A DNA stretch of 64,000 nucleotides from Breviolum minutum Mf 1.05b.01 (taxonomy: Eukaryota > Sar > Dinophyceae > Suessiales > Symbiodiniaceae), in assembly GCA_000507305.1 (NCBI GenBank), contig DF239040.1, forward strand, positions 35,520 to 99,519. The letters are read 5' to 3'. Below, one piece after another: positions 57,661 to 64,000 of this stretch. The position numbers were made by a program, and so were the translations under genes. How positions within the stretch are numbered: position 1 is the stretch's first letter; each line of letters begins with the position of its first letter. Under the pieces are notes generated by a model. That model had not been told where the DNA came from and made no database searches. It was given only the letters and a program-made list of their open reading frames with translations.

Positions 57661-58099
57661 TGTATGGTTTCTGTCCTTTGTTTTCTTTTAAAGTCGAAGA
57701 TAGAAGCACCACTTCGATGTTTTTTTGTTGTGAAGAATTTGAGATGTGAGATGTTCGTTGATTTTGTCCTTTCATTTTTTTTTGGTCGGGATGTTTTCTA
57801 AATGAGGCTCATATCCCCGATGCAGATTTCTCTATCATTCTGAGTGCAGAGAAGATGCTGAAGAGGCTGGGTTGTTCCTCAACAGCGGCTGGTGAACTTG
57901 TAGATCAACTGAGCAGTTCACCCGGGGCATGTTTTTCATTTTTCAGATTCTGATGAAGTTGCAGATTCATATTGCTGTGTTTTTTAGATGCTATTTGTAT
58001 GAGATTTGCAACTATATTATACTACTATAGTTAATTATGTTTGCATATATATAGTAATTATATATCTAGTAATTATATATATATAATATGTTTTGTGTG

Positions 58100-59430
58100 T
58101 GTCAGACACACAGTGGTGAATACGTTGATGCTCCCCCCTGATCCACAAAACATCAGGCAAGGGCTCACTTGGGAGTCTTTGCGTTCTCGTCCTGTGAACC
58201 CCCCGGCGTCTCGGTACGCGAAACATCTTCGTGATAAAGGTCGTTGTTGGAGATGATAAGATGTTATGATTTTCCATGGAATTTTGAATTTTCCAGATTT
58301 TTTTTGCATATCATGACCTGTTTTTTTTACCATACATATCTTTTGCAATTCATGATTTAGATTTTTCAATTCTGGTGATCATGTGTATATATATATATAT
58401 TTATTTATTTAAAGTATGACTTCTATATAGATGATTTCTTTTTCCGAGCTTTGCATCCGAAGCAATCTTCGTTGATATTTGACATTGGATGAGTCGACCT
58501 GTACGTTGAAAATGGCAGTATTTGAAAGGTAAGGATTCTATTGGGAGATACCGCCATTTTTGACTGAACCATGATTATGGAAGGAAGGGTACCGGGTACC
58601 ACGTTTTTTTTTGTTTGGTTGCCTAAGAGTTTTGATTCATCAAGTTTCTTGAGGTATCTCACATCACCAAGCCCTTTCGTTGCGAGGTTGTCAGCGCCCT
58701 AGGAGCCAGAATTGTCACATTTGTCTCTGTTGGTGTGTTTGTTACACGAAGGCTCTGGACAACTTCCAGGCAGCATGGAGTCAGGCGAAAAAGACCTGGT
58801 GCTGTTGGATAGCCCAAGTGGTGCTGTTGGATCCTTCAAGGGAAAACAGGCGGATGAAAAAAGGGATTCTGAAAAAAGGCATCAAATGTGGCATGAAACC
58901 ACACACAAGAATATGGAGAAAATACTTGGTATACAAAAAACAGATATCAAGAAGAAAGAGAAGAAGGGGACAAAACACAATCGGATTTGGGGAGTTATTG
59001 AGATTTCCATCGCAGTTTGTATCCATTTAGCTGACATCTTGAAGTCACCGAGACTTTTTTTTGTGTGGCTTCTCGGTGGTTTTCCGAGGTAAGAATGAAC
59101 AGAAAGGTTGCACGTCGGAAGAGCCGGCACTGCAACTGACGTACAACTGTGATGTCTGGAGCTCAACAAAAACTCAGATACTATGGGTATTTTTTTGGTG
59201 CATACTTTGCTCGGCAGAGTAGCAAAGGTATGATATTGCATTGATCTGCCACTTCTTCAGAAAAAAAGTATAAAAAACTCCCTTTTGTATAGGAAAAAAC
59301 AACTCAACCGGCTTCTTGAAGGTTTTGCTTTAAAAAAAGTTCCTGAGGGTCAAGTGTTGGATTGGTCAAGAGCCAAGCGAGACTGGCATGGACCTGAGAA
59401 ATGGCCCAAAAACAAACTTTCATTCACACA
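58100..59430 (+). other. Region of candidate exons
   Basis: Protein-like fragments: TVVNTLMLPPDPQNIRQGLT, then PASRYAKHLRDKG (58110-58245); EVVSALGARIVTFVSVGVFV with a basic tail TRRLWTTSRQHGVRRKR (58684-58800) or, in another frame, GSGQLPGSMESGEKDLVLLD; VPEGQVLDWSRAKRDWHGPE (59340-59400), preceded by KKQLNRLLEGFALKK. No family recognised. Confidence 0.3.
58505..58592. repeat. Foldback element, family D copy 2
   Basis: AAATGGCAGTATTTGAAAGG, then GGGAGATACCGCCATTTTTG, ACTGAACCATGATTATGG and AAGGAAGGGTA, collinear with 15848-15944. The left outer arm is not recognisable. Confidence 0.6.
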
Positions 59431-60345
59431 TTGATTGTCGTGGAATTTGGAAATGTTTGGAGTTGCATTTGCATGTGAAATATGAATATGCGTACATGTC
59501 TCTCCCTATATATATACACACACTGTATAATGATGTATATGTGTATATACATGCATGTAATGATATATCACAAAGCTTTCCAATATATTATAAAGCATTA
59601 CAATGCATTGTATGATATATATAATCAAACATTACATGATAGCATGTGCTCGAAGCTTGAAACGGCCTTTGTATGGCTGCAGTTATCCACCACAACCAGC
59701 TCACTAAAGGTGTGTCTGGGGTTGGTGCAGATTTGGAGTTAGCGATTCATTGAAATTCATTCATTTCAGAGTTTGTGGTCATCACTGGACTGGACAAACA
59801 CAGATTGAATGATAATTTATGAACATGAGAAAACAACGTCTGTACCGAAAGTAAGTATGCAAGAAACTGCATCAGCTTTTTCTACTAAGACTCTTTTTAT
59901 AAACTTAAAAGTTTATTCCAGCAAAACAAAAAAACGAAGCAATTCATCAAACAAACAGTGACATCTTCGCCTCTTATGACAGAATGGGCGTGGCCCGTCA
60001 TCAAACTTCCACAGGCCCCATCAGTTTGATCACAGATTTAGTGGCTTGTGGCTTGCTACATGGGAAAAATCTCCCCCCGCACCTCCCTTGAACTGTCAGG
60101 AACCTCGACGGCCTCAATCAAAGGGAGACTTGGATGTTGGATGTTGGAGTGGTTTGAACATTTTAGAGATTTTTTTTTTGGTGTTTTTGATGTCTATCTA
60201 TTTTCTTTTGTGCAGAATGTATGGGGGCCCATTTTGGTGGTTCTGATCTTGGGAAGTTTCAGTAGCCATAGGAATCTATACAATAGCGCTTTGGGGTTTG
60301 ATATGGTTGTTGAAGAATGTTGAAGAACGACTATGGATGTTTCAG

Positions 60346-60455
60346 GGTTGTCGCGCTGAAAAACTGAGGAATTTTAGGTCGAATTCGCCCACAGAGCCGG
60401 CCCAGCAAAGAAACCTTGAGAACAGAATCTCCCAGCTTCTATGGCAGCTTTTATG
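60346..60455 (+). CDS. Candidate exon, product unknown
   Basis: Acceptor GTTTCAG|GGT and G|GTACCC donor enclose GCRAEKLRNFRSNSPTEPAQ, QRNLENRISQLLWQLL. Hydrophilic then helical. Neighbouring candidates: MGVARHQTSTGPISLITDLV (about 59980-60040), RSVARKFVEMTLGLFGRFET (about 60531-60590) and, after an AG|G acceptor near 60786, PLAEMTSISRPDALE. Confidence 0.4.
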
Positions 60456-61093
60456 GTACCCTGGCAGTTGGGTGACTTTTATTTTCGGGGGTCAGGTAGA
60501 TACTACATCCACTCCGCTTGTTGGATAAGATCGGTGGCTCGAAAATTCGTGGAAATGACTCTGGGTTTATTTGGGAGGTTCGAAACATCGAATTCAGGAA
60601 CAAAAAAAATGGACCATGCGCATGGATGATTTGGATGTGATTTGGATTGATTTGGATGAATGGGATGAATTTTTCCAATGGATAAAGTAGCCCACCAAGA
60701 ATGATCCATTTTGATTTGATTGATCCATGGATGATTGGATGAATCTGATGAATGGGGGTTTGGGGTGCCATTTTTTCTGTTTCACAGGCCCACTTGCCGA
60801 GATGACATCTATCTCAAGGCCCGATGCGTTGGAGTTTTTTGTTCTCCAAAAAAATCTCCGGGTGACCCTCGGTGGTGAAGTTGGCGGCGAACTTCGGGTT
60901 GAAGTTTTTTTCTTTAAGAAAAAACAACAGCAACGATATGAAACGATTTTTAAAGATCCCAAAAACATGGAAAATGGATGGATTCTTATGATCTTTAAGT
61001 GTAATCAGTAATCATTCCAAGATCCCCCAAAACTGTTAAAACTGCCAGCCATGGAAATCGGATGGATTTTTTTTGCTTATTCGGCTCCTTGAG

Positions 61094-61187
61094 GTGTATG
61101 ACTCCGGAAGATGTGGACTCACAGAGCATGAGCCACTTTTTTCGAATGGTGCAGTTTTCCGAAGTTGTAGAGTCATCGATTCGAGCT
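61094..61187 (+). CDS. Candidate exon, product unknown
   Basis: Acceptor CCTTGAG|GTG, CMTPEDVDSQSMSHFFRMVQ, FSEVVESSIRA, then a possible GA donor (GCT|GAAATA). An overlapping frame reads YDSGRCGLTEHEPLFSNGAV. The intron that follows carries the family-A foldback element. Confidence 0.35.
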
Positions 61188-61191
61188 GAAA

Positions 61192-61302
61192 TACACTCCC
61201 TGAAACTAACAGCAAAAGCCCCTGAAAATGGGCTGGGCCCCAAAAGGACACGACTATTCCAACCATCCATTTTCAGGGGCTATGTTAGTTTCAGGGAGGG
61301 TA
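61192..61302. repeat. Foldback element, family A copy 6 (best preserved)
   Basis: TACACTCCCTGAAACTAACA at the left and TGTTAGTTTCAGGGAGGGTA at the right, with inner arms CCCCTGAAAATGG / CCATTTTCAGGGG; the copy at 8800-8905 shares both pairs of arms. Confidence 0.8.
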
Positions 61303-61465
61303 AGATGTTTGCCAAACTTGCAGTTGTGTGTTTGTGATAACTTCTTTCCGAAATTCAAGACGTTTTTGGAATGTTTGCAAACATTCAAAAACAAGAAACT
61401 TGGAATGATACAACATTCAAGGAATACCTTGGAAAAATCCGGGTGGAACTAGTCATGTTTTAGCC

Positions 61466-61723
61466 ATGAAGTCATGTATTCTGGCTATCGCCCGAAAAGG
61501 ATCGGGAATGATAACCATGGATGATTCCATTCCTCCATTCCCTACTTTTCGGCCACCCGGCCAGCCAGTATTTCATCCTTTAAGGTCGACCGGGCACGGG
61601 TACAGCCGAAGGGGTAGCGCACACAGGCGGCGAGCGGTTTCCAACGAGCGGCGTTTCCGTTTCAAGCGTTTGATTCATTGCGATTCACTAAATTGGTATA
61701 CAAAGGATGGTGAAATGATGTGA
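61466..61723 (+). CDS. Hypothetical basic, proline-rich segment
   Basis: The open frame reads DDSIPPFPTFRPPGQPVFHP, LRSTGHGYSRRGSAHRRRAV, SNERRFRFKRLIHCDSLNWY to TGA 61721-61723. Composition suggests a disordered basic region. The frame is open for 85 codons, but splice borders are not visible and the start codon is uncertain. Confidence 0.35.
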   Translation: MKSCILAIARKGSGMITMDDSIPPFPTFRPPGQPVFHPLRSTGHGYSRRGSAHRRRAVSNERRFRFKRLIHCDSLNWYTKDGEMM

Positions 61724-61947
61724 TATTATGATATATTATGTATTTCGGGCGTTGAATGAGCACTTTTTTTTCAAGCTTTGAATACTAGAATGCTTCGCAT
61801 AGATATCCAAAGTTTGGTGCATGTGCACCCAAAATTTCGGGCTGCAGAATCTCAACGTCCTGTGATTTGGTGATTTATCTTAAGAGAAAAGAACGAGAAT
61901 CCATAATTGTCATCTCTCAATAGCGCAATTTACAAAGTTTTTCCCAG

Positions 61948-62127
61948 AAATCTTGGGAGGCAGTTATTGTTCGTGTGCAGAACTCGATGGCCAGGAAACA
62001 TGATGCAATTTGTACGGACATTGCGTATGCCAAGACTTCCAAAGGCTCACACGGCTTCAGCGACTGGGCTGCATGGATAATTATCTTGACTCCAAAAAAC
62101 AGCATTCCTTTTGAGGCAACGGGGCAT
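61948..62127 (+). CDS. Candidate 180-bp exon, product unknown
   Basis: Acceptor TTTCCCAG and a GTAAGA donor enclose exactly 60 codons: KSWEAVIVRVQNSMARKHDA, ICTDIAYAKTSKGSHGFSDW, AAWIIILTPKNSIPFEATGH. Phase 0 at both ends, canonical donor, protein-like throughout. No family recognised. Confidence 0.45.
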
Positions 62128-63569
62128 GTAAGATGCATATAATTGCTCCAAAATTATTATGGATCAAAAAACGCACATCTTTTTGAAGACTTCTAAATAT
62201 GAAATTTGAGACCTCACCAGGGCGGATTTTTTTAGTACAAGTTGCTATGGAGCCTATAGGATACTCAGGTTCAGGGGGGTGTGTGTTCAATGGATCCCTG
62301 GATTGACGACTTGAGGAGTTGACAGTGGGCATGGAAACTCCAAAGAATGAGGCCGGTGATGAAATGGTGGATATATGGAGATGATGCACTTTGAGATTTT
62401 TTTGATATACAATATATAAGTTGTATTTCACTGATATAAGAATAATTGCCATAGAAAATATGATTCTACTATAGTCAGTATAGATTTTTTTTGTATTTTA
62501 TGGTATTGTATTGCATTTTTTTTAAAATAATGTATGGCGTTATACTATATCATATTATGTCAATATCATGTTACACAATTTTTACAACATCTTGGATAAT
62601 ATGGACCGCATTCTGTGATTCCCATGTCCCCTCCCAGCAATTGGTCGTCCACCCCCTGCAACTACCCATCGACATGCCGACTATGATTTACAATCTTATC
62701 TGTGTATAAAACAACATCTGCTATATTCATGCAAAAAAATCATACAGTAAATACACACAAGATCACGAAAAAAAAAAATTAAGACCAGATAGATAAGTTA
62801 TACGCTGTAAATATTACCCGGCAATTTCGACCCTATGTGTGGGCAAGCCATGGAAAAACCCATGACTTTTAGCCCTTCGACAACTGGAAGTTGTCGGTTT
62901 TCCAGGAGACTCCTGGCAAGATGACCCCGGAGCTTAGTTTGCCACCTACACCAAAGTCGCACAAGGAGCAACCAGCCAGCTATGTATTGGATATTCAAAT
63001 GAATCAAATATAGGTTCTAAGCAAATAGGTTGAAAAAAGCGTGTCAAATAGATAGTTGTCATTTACTGACTGAACATCAAATCATTTTTCTGGCAATAGA
63101 AAACTATAGATTGTTTTAATTCTTTCTATTTTTGAATTCTTCTCATACAAAGGCCGTTGAACTAGACAACTGGATTTGGGTGGTAAAAACGCATCTTCCC
63201 ATTTATTGCAATAACGAATCAATAGTCAGTACTTACACGTTGATCTCACTTGCGAACAAACAGTTGATATGAAATGATGAAAACTTGTATAAACTTGTGA
63301 CATTTCCTCCAATGAGTCCGTGGTTTTAGGTCGGCAAACGGAACACCACTTTGGCAGCACGGTGGTGAGTCGCTGTGTTTTCTTCACCCAAAATTTGTCA
63401 ATCCAACCCTACTTGTGTTTTTAAAAAAACATAGCAGGAAACAAACATAAAAACCAAGTGGATCATATCCAGTTCAATTCAATTCAACCCACCGAAAGTG
63501 CCAGAAAAACATAGAAAAACATGATAAACTGCGGAGGTCCATTTTTCCCAGATTTTTGTTGCTTCCCAG
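62128..63569. other. Mostly intron-like sequence
   Basis: AT-rich, with homopolymers and ATAT tracts. Weak candidates only: HVPSQQLVVHPLQLPIDMPT near 62623, KMTPELSLPPTPKSHKEQPA near 62919 and VGKRNTTLAAR after an AG|G acceptor near 63330. Nothing is assignable. Confidence 0.3.
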
Positions 63570-63691
63570 GAGATGCGTCCAAGCTCCCAACGTTTCCGTT
63601 CCATGCGCACCTGGCCACGGCGTGCTGTCAGCATTGCCAGTCGCCGCGGCACGGCCCCGCCACCTTCGCGGTCCTTGTCGCGGGCTTCAAG
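63570..63691 (+). CDS. GC-rich candidate exon, product unknown
   Basis: Acceptor CTTCCCAG|GAG and donor AAG|GTGAAG bound 122 bp that are strikingly GC-rich compared with the flanks. All three forward frames are open: DASKLPTFPFHAHLATACCQ, EMRPSSQRFRSMRTWPRRAV, or RCVQAPNVSVPCAPGHGVLS. The base composition and splice sites support an exon, but the frame cannot be chosen by eye. Confidence 0.4.
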
Positions 63692-64000
63692 GTGAAGAGT
63701 GGAAGATTTGATGGGATCCTTTTGCATGGGAAAATCATCCCATTCCAATGGGGTATTTTTTTTCAAAAGTATGCACCAAATCGTGATTTTTGAATAGGTA
63801 CAGTATTTTTTCAATTTCGAATTGGTATTTTTTCACCACGCGATTTTTCAAAATGGGTATTTTTTTCAAATTGGTAATTTTTTCAACATATTCACCTCTT
63901 GAAGATTCACCAAGAAAAAATTCGCCACTTGAAAAAAACACTTCCCCAAGTTTTGAAAGTGAGACAATTCCACCTTTGCGCAAATTACCTTCCTGGGACC

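Overview
The window looks like nuclear DNA of a dinoflagellate, probably of the Symbiodiniaceae type. It is AT-rich and eukaryotic: recognisable genes are cut into exons of about 45-680 bp by introns of about 60-1000 bp. Most acceptors read AG|G and several donors are GC or GA instead of GT, which is typical of dinoflagellate splicing. Gene families that I recognise from dinoflagellates (WCC cysteine-rich proteins, a GH16-like protein, an RT-methyltransferase-tyrosine recombinase polyprotein) support this. No bacterial operon, CRISPR array, tRNA or rRNA was seen. Nearly all convincing exons lie on the + strand; the clear exception is the basic-protein gene at the left end.

Layout. 1-2340: a minus-strand lysine-rich gene and its flanks, invaded by a short near-palindromic repeat. 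2341-2640: AT-rich tract of ATCAATA motifs. 2642-7236: intact open frame of a DIRS-like retroelement (reverse transcriptase, RNase H interrupted by a methyltransferase-like domain, hydrophobic linker, tyrosine recombinase), followed by an 86-bp direct repeat. 7237-19640: intron-like DNA with many short candidate exons, including a membrane-transporter-like exon near 17.0 kb. 20037-23297: an endonuclease/exonuclease/phosphatase (CCR4/nocturnin-like) gene that can be read through seven exons with matching phases, plus a likely terminal exon. 23428-26219: a Penelope-like retroelement with 98-bp identical inverted ends, hammerhead-like folds and a 64-bp target duplication, inserted 131 bp past that gene's stop. 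26220-38400: candidate exons, microsatellites and foldback elements. 38427-39645: RING-H2 ubiquitin-ligase gene end. 39061-47800: minisatellite, unidentified exons and an AP2-type DNA-binding domain. 47822-51832: GH16-type glucanase-like gene, readable over about ten exons. 52.4-52.9 kb: possible thioredoxin-like/membrane protein. 54995-57600: cysteine-rich WCC protein. 57.6-64.0 kb: more unidentified exons.

The genes do not form a pathway; they are separate eukaryotic genes sharing one strand. What binds the window together is the mobile DNA: two quite different retroelements, at least four families of 80-120-bp foldback (MITE-like) elements in introns and spacers, and many trinucleotide or pentanucleotide arrays. 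Exon frames outside the recognised families are often ambiguous, because two or three frames can be open over 60-120 bp; confidences are set accordingly.
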